Origin: Aliihoeflea sp023389195
GTDB lineage: Bacteria; Pseudomonadota; Alphaproteobacteria; Rhizobiales; Rhizobiaceae
Length of the DNA stretch: 64,000 nt
Direction: 5' to 3'
NCBI GenBank assembly: GCA_023389195.1
Contig: JAEWET010000036.1
Location: 67,060 to 131,059 of the forward strand
Positions 15,216-24,410 of this stretch are shown in pieces (position 1 is the stretch's first letter; every line of letters starts with the position of its first letter). The position numbers were made by a program, and so were the translations under genes. The notes beneath the pieces were generated by a model. That model had not been told where the DNA came from, did not search any database, and saw only the letters and a program-made list of their open reading frames with translations.

Positions 15216-16693
15216 CCGATTTGACCCGCCTGACGATTGCCGAGGCGCGCACCAAGCTGCGCGCGAAGGAATTCACCTCGGCCGAATTGACGGATGCCTA
15301 TCTTGGCGCGATCGACGCCGCCAATGGCGAGCTCAACGCCTATGTGAAGGTGACGCCGGACAAAGCGCGTGAGATGGCGCGCGCGTCCGACGAACGGCTT
15401 GCCGGCGGAAATGGCGGGGACCTCGAAGGCATTCCGCTCGGCATCAAGGATCTGTTCGGCACCGAGGGCGTCCATACGCAGGCGGCGAGCCACATTCTCG
15501 ACGGGTTCGAGCCGCGCTACGAATCGACCGTGACGGCCAATCTTTGGGCCAACGGCGCGGTGATGCTCGGCAAGCTGAACATGGACGAATTCGCCATGGG
15601 CTCGTCCAACGAGACCAGCCATTACGGCCCGGTGAAAAACCCGTGGCGCGCGCAGAACTCCAATCTCGACCTCGTGCCCGGCGGATCGTCAGGCGGCTCG
15701 GCATCAGCGGTTTCGGCGTGGCTTTGTGCCGGCGCGACGGCGACGGATACGGGCGGCTCGATCCGCCAGCCCGCGGCGTTCACCGGCACGGTCGGCATCA
15801 AGCCGACCTATGGCCGATGCTCGCGCTGGGGCGTCGTCGCCTTTGCCTCCTCGCTCGACCAGGCCGGGCCGATCACGCGCGACGTGCGCGACGCGGCGAT
15901 CATGCTGAAATCCATGGCGTCGGTCGACGAGAAGGACACCACCTCCGTCGACATCCCGGTGCCGGACTACGAGGCCGCGATCGGCCAGTCGATCAAGGGC
16001 ATGCGGATCGGTATTCCGAAGGAGTATCGCGTCGAAGGCATGCCGCAGGAGATCGAGACGCTCTGGCAAAAGGGCATCGCCTGGTTGAAGGACGCCGGCG
16101 CGGAGATCGTCGACATCTCTCTGCCGCACACGAAGTACGCTCTGCCGGCCTACTACATCGTCGCGCCGGCTGAAGCTTCGTCCAATCTCGCACGCTATGA
16201 CGGGGTTCGCTACGGGCTGCGTGTGCCGGGCAAGGACATTGCCGACATGTATGAGCAGACCCGCGCCGCCGGTTTCGGCCGCGAGGTGAAGCGGCGCATC
16301 ATGATCGGCACCTATGTGCTATCCGCCGGCTATTACGACGCCTATTATTTGCAGGCGCAGAAGGTGCGCACGCTGATCAAGAAGGATTTCGAGGACGTGT
16401 TCGCCGCCGGGATCGACACGATCCTGACGCCGGCGACGCCCTCCGCAGCCTTTGGCATCGCCGACGAGGACATGGCCGCCGATCCGGTGAAGATGTATCT
16501 CAACGACATCTTCACCGTGACCGTGAACATGGCCGGCCTGCCGGGCATCGCGGTGCCGGCGGGGCTGGATGCGAAGGGACTTCCGCTCGGGCTTCAACTC
16601 ATCGGCCGGCCGTTCGAGGAGGAGACGCTGTTCCGCACCGCGCATGTGATCGAGCAGGCGGCCGGGCGGTTCGAGCCGGCGAAGTGGTGGTAG
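15212..16693 (+). CDS. Asp-tRNA(Asn)/Glu-tRNA(Gln) amidotransferase subunit GatA
   Basis: GatA hydrolyses glutamine to supply ammonia for tRNA amidation. The 493-aa length is normal. The amidase signature is complete: catalytic Lys79 in GIPLGIKDLFGT, and the Ser-cisSer pair in PGGSSGGSASAV followed by TDTGGSIRQPA. The start overlaps the GNAT stop (ATGA). The C-terminal MAGLPGIAVPAGL and LQLIGRPFEEETL are typical of the family. Confidence 0.97.
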   Translation: MTDLTRLTIAEARTKLRAKEFTSAELTDAYLGAIDAANGELNAYVKVTPDKAREMARASDERLAGGNGGDLEGIPLGIKDLFGTEGVHTQAASHILDGFEPRYESTVTANLWANGAVMLGKLNMDEFAMGSSNETSHYGPVKNPWRAQNSNLDLVPGGSSGGSASAVSAWLCAGATATDTGGSIRQPAAFTGTVGIKPTYGRCSRWGVVAFASSLDQAGPITRDVRDAAIMLKSMASVDEKDTTSVDIPVPDYEAAIGQSIKGMRIGIPKEYRVEGMPQEIETLWQKGIAWLKDAGAEIVDISLPHTKYALPAYYIVAPAEASSNLARYDGVRYGLRVPGKDIADMYEQTRAAGFGREVKRRIMIGTYVLSAGYYDAYYLQAQKVRTLIKKDFEDVFAAGIDTILTPATPSAAFGIADEDMAADPVKMYLNDIFTVTVNMAGLPGIAVPAGLDAKGLPLGLQLIGRPFEEETLFRTAHVIEQAAGRFEPAKWW

Positions 16694-16709
16694 GTCAGGG
16701 CGCCGGCCG

Positions 16710-17498
16710 GTGTTCTTCTACCTTTCCAAGATATTCTGGCTGTTCGCTCATCCTCTCAACCTGACGGGCATCCTGCTTTTCGTCGGGCTGGTTCTGCTGT
16801 TGCTGCAATGGACGCGGCTGTCCGGGGCGGCGTTTTCGGTCGCGTTCCTCGTCGTGGCTCTTTCGACCTGGACCTCGCTCGGCGCTTTGATGCTGCATCC
16901 GCTGGAGGATCGCTTCGCGCGGCCTGATCCGGTGCCAGAGCGCATCGATGGGATCATCGTCCTGGGCGGCGGGTTCGAGGGTTCGGTCAACCTGGCGCGC
17001 GGCGGGTATGAGCTGAATTCGAGCGGCGACCGATTCGTCGAGACGGCGGTGCTGGCGCGGCGGTATCCGCAGGTGCCGGTCGTGGTGTCGGGCGGAACCG
17101 GAACGATGGTGCTCGAGGGCGAGGGCGATGCGGACACCGCACCGCGGCTCCTGACCGCGCTCGGCATCGACGAAAGCCGGCTGGTGCTGGAAAACCGCTC
17201 GCGCAACACCGACGAGAATGCGCGGTTCACGCGCGACATGGTGAACCCGCAGCCGGGTCAGACCTGGCTGCTCGTCACGTCCGCCTTCCACATGCCGCGC
17301 TCGGTACTCTTGTTCGAGAGGGCCGGGTTCAATGTTGTGCCGTGGCCGGCCGATTATCGCACGGCCGGCATCGAGACGGCGGGTCTGGCTCAGGATAACG
17401 AGATCGACAGCCTGCAGAATACGGCCATCGCCATTCGCGAATGGATCGGGCTCGTCGCCTATCGCCTGACGGGGCGCACCGAAAGGCTGCTGCCCTAG
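16710..17498 (+). CDS. YdcF family protein (DUF218 domain)
   Basis: The 262-aa protein has two N-terminal membrane spans (about 12-34 and 38-60) and then a DUF218 domain. That domain has IDGIIVLGGG at ~79-88, VVVSGGTG, ENRSRNTDENA and LLVTSAFHMPRSVLLFERAG. This is the ElyC/SanA/YdcF arrangement, in which the domain faces the periplasm and has been linked to envelope integrity; the exact reaction is not established. The start is GTG 16710, 16 bp after gatA. The gene overlaps the convergent DUF599 gene by 4 bp. Confidence 0.88.
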   Translation: MFFYLSKIFWLFAHPLNLTGILLFVGLVLLLLQWTRLSGAAFSVAFLVVALSTWTSLGALMLHPLEDRFARPDPVPERIDGIIVLGGGFEGSVNLARGGYELNSSGDRFVETAVLARRYPQVPVVVSGGTGTMVLEGEGDADTAPRLLTALGIDESRLVLENRSRNTDENARFTRDMVNPQPGQTWLLVTSAFHMPRSVLLFERAGFNVVPWPADYRTAGIETAGLAQDNEIDSLQNTAIAIREWIGLVAYRLTGRTERLLP

Positions 17499-18193
17499 GC
17501 GTCGAGGACGGCGGCGCGGGCGGCGGAGAAGAACTGCCGGCGCACCAGGACGAAGAGCGTGAACGTCGTCGTGGCGATGAAGAACCACGGACCGATGAAC
17601 CAGCCGAGATAGCCGAGTGCGAAGAAGATCGCGCGCAGGCCGGCGTTGAAGTGTTTGCCGCCAAGCTGGTTCATGCGCGCGGCCCGCATCACCGCGCGCT
17701 CGGTCGCGGCGTCCTCGATGCCGTCCTTCACGATCGGCACCGCGCCGATCAGGATCGAGCAATAGTTGAAGAGCCGATAGGCCCAGCCGAACTTGAAGAA
17801 CGCGTAGGCGAGGATGCCCGTCAGGCCGAAGACCTTTGCCTCGAAGACGGGGCGGGCGATGTCCTCGTTCGTCGGCAGGTCGCCGAGCACCGCGATCACC
17901 TGATCGGTCGAGCCCAGAAGCGCGAAGCAGCCGCCGAGCGCCAGCAGAGAACTCGACGCGAAGAAGGCCGTGCCCTGCTGGAGGCCCATCATGATGCCGG
18001 TGTCGATCATCCGCAGGTCGCGCCGCGCCATGGTGCGCATCCATGTCTCGCGCTGACGGTTCATGAGCGAGGTGAGTGTCGGGCGCGAAAAGAGCCGGCC
18101 CTGTGTCGCCTGGGCGAAGACGATCCAGCCGATCAGGAAATAGGCGAGCGCCACGAGATCGAGCGGATCGAGGAGGAGGGGGTCGAGGATCAT
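17495..18193 (-). CDS. DUF599 family membrane protein
   Basis: The 232-aa protein has four to five hydrophobic segments. It shows the DUF599 pattern of an N-terminal span, the arginine-rich loop NRQRETWMRTMARRDLRMIDTGIM, and ...KFGWAYRLFNYCSILIG. The family sits in the inner membrane and has no assigned function. ATG 18193 begins directly before the first span. It is convergent with the YdcF-like gene. Confidence 0.85.
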   Translation of the reverse strand: MILDPLLLDPLDLVALAYFLIGWIVFAQATQGRLFSRPTLTSLMNRQRETWMRTMARRDLRMIDTGIMMGLQQGTAFFASSSLLALGGCFALLGSTDQVIAVLGDLPTNEDIARPVFEAKVFGLTGILAYAFFKFGWAYRLFNYCSILIGAVPIVKDGIEDAATERAVMRAARMNQLGGKHFNAGLRAIFFALGYLGWFIGPWFFIATTTFTLFVLVRRQFFSAARAAVLDA

Positions 18194-18467
18194 TTGGCGA
18201 GCCTAGCCGATTTCGCCGGACATGCGAGCGTCATCCTTTCGCCTGATGCGTTACGAATTCGCAAATATCGCGTTACAGCTAACCCGATGATTTGTCTCAA
18301 ATTGTTCGAAACGGAAAGGGTGGCCTGAAATCCATGCCTTGAATTTGCCTTCTTTCGGCATTGCAAGGCGCCACGAATACGTCTACCCAGAAGCCTGCTT
18401 GAGCAGGGGACGCGATCCGCGTTTTTCGGGGGCGATGGCAAACCAAGATCTCAATAACGGGAATTCC

Positions 18468-18602
18468 ATGGACGATAGCGTTCAGAAATCCTGCTGGGGC
18501 GTAACCGCCAAGGCAGTGATCGGCTTTGCAGGCATCATTCTCCTGGCCTGGCTGGTCGGGGGTGCAGGCGCGGAAGGCGTGGCGACGATCGCCGCTCGCT
18601 AG
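18468..18602 (+). CDS. Small single-span membrane protein (44 aa)
   Basis: From ATG 18468 the product is 44 residues: a short polar head, one hydrophobic span (VIGFAGIILLAWLVGGAG) and a short tail. GGGA lies 5 bp upstream. An alternative ATG at 18435 in the same frame would add 11 residues but has GGGGG only 2 bp away. A well-formed terminator follows 39 bp after the stop, which supports a real transcript. No family is recognised. Confidence 0.5.
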   Translation: MDDSVQKSCWGVTAKAVIGFAGIILLAWLVGGAGAEGVATIAAR

Positions 18603-18641
18603 TTCGCGAAGCAGGCCGCGGGCTTGCACTGAAATTCGAGA

Positions 18642-18670
18642 GGCTGCGGAACGCGTTCCGCGGCCTTTTT
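18642..18670 (+). terminator. Rho-independent terminator
   Basis: GGCTGCGGAA at 18642-18651 pairs with TTCCGCGGCC at 18656-18665 (one G-T wobble) around loop CGCG, followed by five T. It ends the small membrane-protein transcript before sdaA. Confidence 0.85.
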
Positions 18671-18767
18671 CTTTGCCATGTCGCAACCGGATCAGCGAAG
18701 GTCGGGCAGTGCCTTGCGCTGTGCGCGCGGCTGGCGAAGAGTGCGCCGACACCTCCTGGAGAACCCG

Positions 18768-20168
18768 ATGTTCCTGTCCGTCTTCGACCTCTTCAAGATC
18801 GGCATCGGCCCGTCGAGTTCGCACACGATGGGGCCGATGTCGGCGGCCGGGCGGTTTCTCGACGAGATATTGGGCGGCGACTGGCCGAAGCCGCAGGGCG
18901 CGGCGGTGTCCCGGCTCTCGGTCAGCCTGCACGGCTCGCTCGCCTTTACCGGGGTCGGGCACGGCACGGACCGGGCGGTGATCCTCGGGCTGACCGGCGC
19001 GCTGCCACAAACGGTGGACCCGGACCGGATGGACGCCGCCGTCGCCGAGGTGAGCGAGGCGAAGCGCGTGACGCCGCCCGGCCATCCGAGCTATCGGTTC
19101 GATCCTGCGAGCGATCTCGTCCTCGACCGCAAGCAGCCGCTGCCTGGGCATGCGAACGGCATGGCCTTCAGCGCCTACGATTCCGATGATCGGCTGCTCC
19201 TGAAGCGCATCTACTATTCGATCGGCGGCGGGTTCGTGGTTTCGGAGGAGGAGTTGCAGAGGCTTGCGGCGAAGGGGCCGGAGGGGAAAGCGGGCGAGGT
19301 GCCGCATCCGTTCCGCAATGCGCGCGAGATGCTGGCGATGGCGCAGGCGTCGGGCAGGTCGATCGCCGAGATGAAGCGGGCGAACGAGGAGACGCGGCAA
19401 TCGCGCGGCGAACTCGACGCCGGGCTCGACGCGATCTGGGACGCGATGCGCGGCTGCATCGAGCGGGGCTTGAGCCAGGACGGCATCATGCCAGGCGGGC
19501 TGAAGGTGCGCCGGCGTGCGCGGCACCTCCACGATACGCTGCAGGAGCAGTGGCGGCAGAACCGGCCGAACCCGCTGCTCGCAAACGACTGGCTCTCGGT
19601 CTACGCGATGGCGGTGAACGAGGAGAACGCGGCGGGCGGGCGCGTCGTGACGGCGCCGACCAACGGGGCGGCGGGCGTGGTGCCGGCGGTGATGCGCTAC
19701 TGGCTGCATTTTCATCCGGAGGCCGACCAGAATGGTATTCGCGATTTCCTGCTGACGGCGGCGGCGGTCGGCGGGATCATCAAGCACAATGCGTCGATCT
19801 CCGGCGCCGAGGTCGGTTGCCAGGGCGAGGTGGGCTCGGCGTCGGCGATGGCGGCGGCGGGGCTGGCGGCGGTGATGGGCGGCACGCCGGAGCAGGTGGA
19901 GAATGCGGCGGAGATCGCGCTCGAACATCATCTTGGCATGACGTGCGATCCGATTGCGGGGCTCGTGCAGGTGCCTTGCATCGAACGAAATGCGCTGGGC
20001 GCGGTGAAGGCGGTGACGGCAGCGTCGCTCGCCATCAAGGGTGACGGCAAGCATTTCGTGCCGCTCGACGCGGCGATCGAGACGATGCGCCAGACCGGGC
20101 TCGACATGAACGACAAGTACAAGGAAACCAGCCTTGGCGGGCTCGCCGTCAATGTCGTCGAGTGTTGA
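18768..20168 (+). CDS. L-serine ammonia-lyase (L-serine dehydratase), single-chain
   Basis: The enzyme converts L-serine to pyruvate and ammonia with a 4Fe-4S cluster. The 466-aa chain carries the beta domain first (MFLSVFDLFKIGIGPSSSHTMGP) and then the alpha domain. The alpha domain has TAPTNGAAGVVPA, NASISGAEVGCQGEVGSA and HHLGMTCDPIAGLVQVPCIERNA, the last three containing the cluster cysteines. ATG 18768 is preferred, with TGGAGA 5-6 bp upstream and the family's usual N-terminus. The open frame back to 18678 has no family similarity. Confidence 0.96.
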   Translation: MFLSVFDLFKIGIGPSSSHTMGPMSAAGRFLDEILGGDWPKPQGAAVSRLSVSLHGSLAFTGVGHGTDRAVILGLTGALPQTVDPDRMDAAVAEVSEAKRVTPPGHPSYRFDPASDLVLDRKQPLPGHANGMAFSAYDSDDRLLLKRIYYSIGGGFVVSEEELQRLAAKGPEGKAGEVPHPFRNAREMLAMAQASGRSIAEMKRANEETRQSRGELDAGLDAIWDAMRGCIERGLSQDGIMPGGLKVRRRARHLHDTLQEQWRQNRPNPLLANDWLSVYAMAVNEENAAGGRVVTAPTNGAAGVVPAVMRYWLHFHPEADQNGIRDFLLTAAAVGGIIKHNASISGAEVGCQGEVGSASAMAAAGLAAVMGGTPEQVENAAEIALEHHLGMTCDPIAGLVQVPCIERNALGAVKAVTAASLAIKGDGKHFVPLDAAIETMRQTGLDMNDKYKETSLGGLAVNVVEC

Positions 20169-20236
20169 GGTCGCTTTCTGTGGACATCAAGCGATCGTGC
20201 CTTTGAGTTGCCGGAAGCCCGCGCCTATCTAGAGCC

Positions 20237-20671
20237 ATGGCACTTCACATCGTCAAGCTCTGCGTCGGCTGCGACTCGATCGAGGACCTGCAGTCGTGGA
20301 TCGACGAGCGGGCGGCGCGGATGCGCGCGAGCGGCCAGCCGGTCGAGCATTTCCACACGACGCGAATGGTGCCGAAGCGCGTCGAGGAACTGCTCGACGG
20401 CGGATCGCTCTACTGGGTGATCAAGGGTGGCGTTCAGTGCCGACAGAAGCTGATCGACGTCAGGCCGTTCACCGATGGCGACGGGATCGGCCGCTGCCAT
20501 CTGGTGCTCGACCATGAACTCACCCCGACGGTCTGGCAGCCCCGCCGGCCCTTCCAAGGCTGGCGCTATTTGCGGATGGACGACGCTCCGCACGATGTCG
20601 GCGGCGGGTCGGACATGCGCGAAATGCCGACGCAGCTTCGCCGCGAACTTGCCGATCTCGGGCTTCTGTGA
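20237..20671 (+). CDS. DUF1489 family protein
   Basis: The 144-aa soluble protein matches the alphaproteobacterial DUF1489 family: MALHIVKLCVGCDSIEDLQ at the start, TRMVPKRVEELLDGGSLYWVIKG in the middle, and VRPFTDGDGIGRCHLVLD followed by a WQPRRPFQGWRYL segment. No biochemical role is known for the family. It is 65 bp downstream of sdaA and 42 bp before the VWA gene, on the same strand. Confidence 0.87.
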   Translation: MALHIVKLCVGCDSIEDLQSWIDERAARMRASGQPVEHFHTTRMVPKRVEELLDGGSLYWVIKGGVQCRQKLIDVRPFTDGDGIGRCHLVLDHELTPTVWQPRRPFQGWRYLRMDDAPHDVGGGSDMREMPTQLRRELADLGLL

Positions 20672-20713
20672 TCGCACGTCATCTTGCCTTGGGCGGGCCG
20701 GCACCTCATTTTC

Positions 20714-21457
20714 ATGAACATGAGTGAAAAGACGCCCGCCAAACCGACGACGCTGCCAACCGAGACGCAGCGCAGCGACCCGAATGCGGTCGCTTCCTTC
20801 CTGAAGCAGGCGCGCGCATTGGGCGCGGGACGTGTCGCCGGGGCGAGCAAGGGGCGCCTGATCCTCGCGCTCGACGCGACCATGAGCCGGCAGCCGACCT
20901 GGGACCTTGCCTGTGCGCTGCAAGCCGAGATGTTCGATGCGGTCGGAAAGACGGGGAGGCTTGAAGTCCAGCTCGTCTACTTCCGCGGATTTGGCGAGTG
21001 CCGATCGTCGAAATTCGTCCCCGATACGGGCAAGCTCAAGGACCTGATGGTGAAGATCGACTGCCGGGGCGGACACACGCAGATCGGCAAGGTGCTCTCG
21101 CATGCGCTCACCGAGACCGAGGCGCAGAAGGTCAACGCGCTCGTTTATATCGGTGATGCGATGGAGGAGGAGGTCGACGACCTGGCGGAGAAGGCCGGAC
21201 GGCTCGGGCTCAAGGGCGTTCCAGTATTCCTGTTTCAGGAGGGTCACGATCCATCTGCCGAGCGCGCCTTCAAGGAGATCGCACGCCTGACGCGAGGCGC
21301 CTGGTTCCGGTTCGACCGCAACGCGGCATCGACGCTGGCGGAGCTGCTTTCGGCCATCGCGATCTACGCCACAGGCGGCTATCCTGCGCTCGAGGCGAGG
21401 GGACGTGGTGCGGATCGCCTGCTTATCGAGAACATGCGCGGCAGAAGCGGATCATGA
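20714..21457 (+). CDS. VWA-domain-like protein
   Basis: The 247-aa protein has a von Willebrand factor A-like fold. A degenerate MIDAS motif DATMS (~56-60) stands in ILALDATMSRQPTW, where the canonical form is DxSxS. It is followed by VQLVYFRGFGECR, the threonine-containing GGHTQIGKVL and VNALVYIGDAMEE. Start is ATG 20714 or ATG 20720; neither has a strong ribosome site. The stop overlaps the start of the DnaJ-domain gene (ATGA), so the two proteins are made together and may work together. Partner and role are unknown. Confidence 0.75.
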   Translation: MNMSEKTPAKPTTLPTETQRSDPNAVASFLKQARALGAGRVAGASKGRLILALDATMSRQPTWDLACALQAEMFDAVGKTGRLEVQLVYFRGFGECRSSKFVPDTGKLKDLMVKIDCRGGHTQIGKVLSHALTETEAQKVNALVYIGDAMEEEVDDLAEKAGRLGLKGVPVFLFQEGHDPSAERAFKEIARLTRGAWFRFDRNAASTLAELLSAIAIYATGGYPALEARGRGADRLLIENMRGRSGS

Positions 21458-22140
21458 TCTACGTCATTTCCGGTGGCGCGCTCGCGCTGTTTCTCATGTT
21501 CGTTCTTCTGCGCGCCGACGCCTCGAAGATCGCCTCGAGCCTGCGGCTGATCGGCCCGCTTGCGCTCGGTATCGTCGGCGTAGGCCTCATTCTCATCGGT
21601 CGTGCAGGCCTTGGCGGCATGGCGCTTTCGAGCGCGCTGGCCTGGTATGGCGCCGGGCGGATGCGTCGTCGCGCTAGCCCGACGCCGGGAAAGCGATCCC
21701 ATGTCCGGACCGCTGCCTTGGAAATGGAACTCGACCACGATACCGGCGAACTGGACGGGGTGGTGCTGGCGGGCCGGTTCGACGGCAAGCCGCTTGGCGA
21801 TCTCAGCGAACTCGAACTCTACGAGCTGCTCGCCGAACTGGCGGATGACGGCGAGAGCCGGCAGCTACTTGAGACGTATCTTGACGGCCGGCTTCCCCTC
21901 TGGCGCGATCACGCGCAGACGGATGTCGGCGGCGGGGAAACTCGCCCGCCAGCTTCTGGCCCCATGAGCAAGCAGGAGGCCTACCAGGTCCTTGGTCTTG
22001 AAGCGGGTGCTAGCGCGGCGGATATCCGCAAGGCGCATCGGCGCCTGATGCAGCGGCTGCATCCGGACCTCGGAGGAAGCTCCTTCCTGGCTGCGCGGAT
22101 CAATGAAGCCAAGGACGTTTTGTTGTCCGGTCACGGCTGA
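21454..22140 (+). CDS. Membrane-anchored DnaJ-domain protein
   Basis: The 228-aa protein has an N-terminal membrane span and a second hydrophobic stretch (about 1-20 and 30-58), then a charged linker. The C-terminal J domain (~168-228) starts SKQEAYQVLGLEAGASAADIRKAHRRLM and carries the essential HPD in LHPDLGG. The topology resembles TIM14/Pam18-type proteins, which recruit Hsp70 at a membrane. The client is unknown. The ATGA overlap with the VWA gene suggests a functional pair. Confidence 0.85.
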   Translation: MIYVISGGALALFLMFVLLRADASKIASSLRLIGPLALGIVGVGLILIGRAGLGGMALSSALAWYGAGRMRRRASPTPGKRSHVRTAALEMELDHDTGELDGVVLAGRFDGKPLGDLSELELYELLAELADDGESRQLLETYLDGRLPLWRDHAQTDVGGGETRPPASGPMSKQEAYQVLGLEAGASAADIRKAHRRLMQRLHPDLGGSSFLAARINEAKDVLLSGHG

Positions 22141-22179
22141 TTCTCCTTCGACACGAAACACTCCCGGAGAACGGGAAAC

Positions 22180-23667
22180 TTACATCTGCACCGCGTAGCA
22201 GGCGATGCCGTAGCTCTTCAGCGAACTGCAGGCGGACCATGCCGCGTCCTTGCCGGCGAAACCGGCGAAGCGTGCGCGGTAGTAGGTCTGACCGTTGTGG
22301 TCGAACGTCTCGGTGAACGGATCGGCATTGCCGAGCACGTTGGACGCGCGCGACTTCGCGTTGGCGAGGAAGGACTTGGCCTCGCTTTCCGACGGCATGG
22401 ACGCCACCTGGATGACCCAGCCGGCCGGCTGCGTCGAGGACGTCTGGACCGGATCGACTTCGGCTCGTTCCTTGATCGCATGCAGGGCCGCGGGTACGGC
22501 CTGCGAGGGCACCGGGGCAGGGGGCGTCGGCCGGGCGGTCGGGACCGCGCCTGCGAATGCCATCTGGATACGGTTGGAGGCGTCGTCATTGCCCAGCGGG
22601 GCGGACGGGGCAGGAGCCATCGCCGGCGCCTGGGCGACCGGCTGTGCGGCTGCCGTCGAGGTCAAAGCGAGTTCCATCTGCGCGGCGCCGGCCGGCTCGG
22701 CCGGGCGGAACTGCGGCGCGGACATCTTCGTCGGCAGCACGTTGGCGGCAGCGGCGACGGCAACGCCCTGGCTGGCCGCGCCGCGGGCGACGAGCATCTG
22801 CTTGTTGCCGCGCGAAGCCTTGGGAAGGTATTCGCGGATCAGTTCGACCATGTGGTCGTCACGCGAACGTCCGGAACGACCGCCCATCACGACGGCGACG
22901 ATGGAACGGCCATCGTCCTGCACCGACGAGACGAGGTTGAAGCCCGATGCGCGGATGTAGCCGGTCTTGATGCCATCGGCGCCGCGAACGCGACCCAGCA
23001 CCCGATTGTGGTTGCCGAAGCGCTGCTTGCCGAGGTTGAACTCGCGGGTGCCAAAATAGGAATAATACTGCGGATAATGCTCGCGCAGGGCGACGCCGAG
23101 GATCGCCATGTCGCGTGCGCTGGTCACCTGCTTGTTGTTCGGCAGGCCGTGGGCGTTCTGGAACGTGGTCGAATTCATGCCGAGCTGGCGCGCCTTCGTG
23201 GTCATCAGCCGGGCAAAGTTCTGCTCCGAACCACCGACGAATTCGCCGATCGCAGTGGCGATGTCATTGGCGGAACGGGTGACGAGCGAATAGATCGCGT
23301 TTTCCGCCGTGATCGTGGAGCCGGCGCGCAGGCCGATCTTGGTCGGCGGCTCGGCGGCTGCCTTGGCGCTGATCGGAATCGGCGTCGACTTGGCGACGCG
23401 ACCGGACTCCATCTGCTCGAACAGCATGTAGAGCGTCATCATCTTGGTCAGCGAGGCCGGGAAGCGCTGTTCGTCGCCATAGCGATTGAACAGGACCTGC
23501 CCCGTCTTGGCGTCCATGACATAGGCCGCATAGCGCGGATTCGCCGAAGCGTGGCCGACGGAGCCGGCGACCAAGGCGAGGGCGGTGAGGAAGGAAAGCA
23601 GGACCTTGAGGACGGCCTGGTGACGCGGAAGCATTCCGGCGAACGTCTGACGCACAACTACACCCAT
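22180..23667 (-). CDS. D-alanyl-D-alanine carboxypeptidase with SPOR domain
   Basis: The protein trims the terminal D-Ala of peptidoglycan stem peptides in the periplasm. From ATG 23667 (495 aa) there is a signal sequence (~17-42, cleavage near ASA). The penicillin-binding motifs are SLTK with nucleophile Ser72 and Lys75, SAN in RSANDIATA, and KTG in GIKTGYI. A Pro/Ala-rich linker leads to a C-terminal SPOR-like domain (~415-495, WVIQVASMPSESEAKSFL), which binds denuded glycan at division sites. The upstream frame to 23793 lacks family similarity. GTTACC/GGTAAC arms upstream (23728-23750) may be regulatory. Confidence 0.93.
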   Translation of the reverse strand: MGVVVRQTFAGMLPRHQAVLKVLLSFLTALALVAGSVGHASANPRYAAYVMDAKTGQVLFNRYGDEQRFPASLTKMMTLYMLFEQMESGRVAKSTPIPISAKAAAEPPTKIGLRAGSTITAENAIYSLVTRSANDIATAIGEFVGGSEQNFARLMTTKARQLGMNSTTFQNAHGLPNNKQVTSARDMAILGVALREHYPQYYSYFGTREFNLGKQRFGNHNRVLGRVRGADGIKTGYIRASGFNLVSSVQDDGRSIVAVVMGGRSGRSRDDHMVELIREYLPKASRGNKQMLVARGAASQGVAVAAAANVLPTKMSAPQFRPAEPAGAAQMELALTSTAAAQPVAQAPAMAPAPSAPLGNDDASNRIQMAFAGAVPTARPTPPAPVPSQAVPAALHAIKERAEVDPVQTSSTQPAGWVIQVASMPSESEAKSFLANAKSRASNVLGNADPFTETFDHNGQTYYRARFAGFAGKDAAWSACSSLKSYGIACYAVQM

Positions 23668-23885
23668 ACAGATTTTGTCGGTCGCATTCTGGCGAGGATT
23701 TACATGCTGCCAACCTAGCCGCCGGAAGTTACCGATCCGTTTATGGTAACCGCTTCGTTCATAAAGCCGGCCAAATTCGAGACGTGCCTGCATTCCGGCC
23801 GCAATTGACGGGTGCTGCGTTGCACGCTACGTTTTTCGCATCGCAGCATTGCTGCTCCGTCCATTTGACCAAGAGGTTTTGGCTT

Positions 23886-24215
23886 ATGATGCAATCCTTC
23901 GACGACGCCGGTAAGTTCGGCAAGGAAATGGCCGATAGCGGGCTGAGAAGTTTCGCTTCGGTTTCGAAGAACATGCAGGCGATCGCCGTCGAGGCGACCG
24001 AATACTCCCGCCGCGCGTTCGAGCAGTCGGGTTCGGTGGTGGAAAAGCTGGTTCTGGCGAAGTCGCCCGACAAGGCGATGGAGATCCAGATGGATTTCGC
24101 ACGCCAGGCCTATGAAGGCTTCGTCGGCCAGGCGACGCGCATGAGCGAGCTTTACGCCGACATGGCGAAAGAGGTCTACAAGCCCTTCGAGACGCTGGGC
24201 GTGAAGGCGCGGTGA
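23886..24215 (+). CDS. Phasin family protein
   Basis: The 109-aa protein is helical and amphipathic with the phasin pattern: SGLRSFASVSKNMQAIAVEATEYSRRAFEQS, then KLVLAKSPDKAMEIQMDFARQAYEGFV and MSELYADMAKEVYKPFE. Phasins coat polyhydroxyalkanoate granules; in Rhizobiales the same fold also occurs in general stress proteins. ATG 23886 (or 23889) follows AAGAGG. The gene is monocistronic with its own terminator. Confidence 0.9.
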   Translation: MMQSFDDAGKFGKEMADSGLRSFASVSKNMQAIAVEATEYSRRAFEQSGSVVEKLVLAKSPDKAMEIQMDFARQAYEGFVGQATRMSELYADMAKEVYKPFETLGVKAR

Positions 24216-24245
24216 CCGCAAGGCACATCGATGAAACGACGACGA

Positions 24246-24270
24246 GGCCGCGCGATTGCGCGGCCTTTTT
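24246..24270 (+). terminator. Rho-independent terminator of the phasin gene
   Basis: GGCCGCGC at 24246-24253 and GCGCGGCC at 24258-24265 form a perfect 8-bp stem with loop GATT, directly followed by TTTTT. Confidence 0.9.
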
Positions 24271-24410
24271 CGTGCTGGATCGAGACGTCAAAAATATTGT
24301 CGAGGACGTGAAGCCTGGCCGTATTGTCACCATCGACACAGGGCTTACAATCGAACACGAAACACCTACATGACGCTTCCGAGGCGGGAGTGGTTGGATT
24401 GGGAAGGCGA

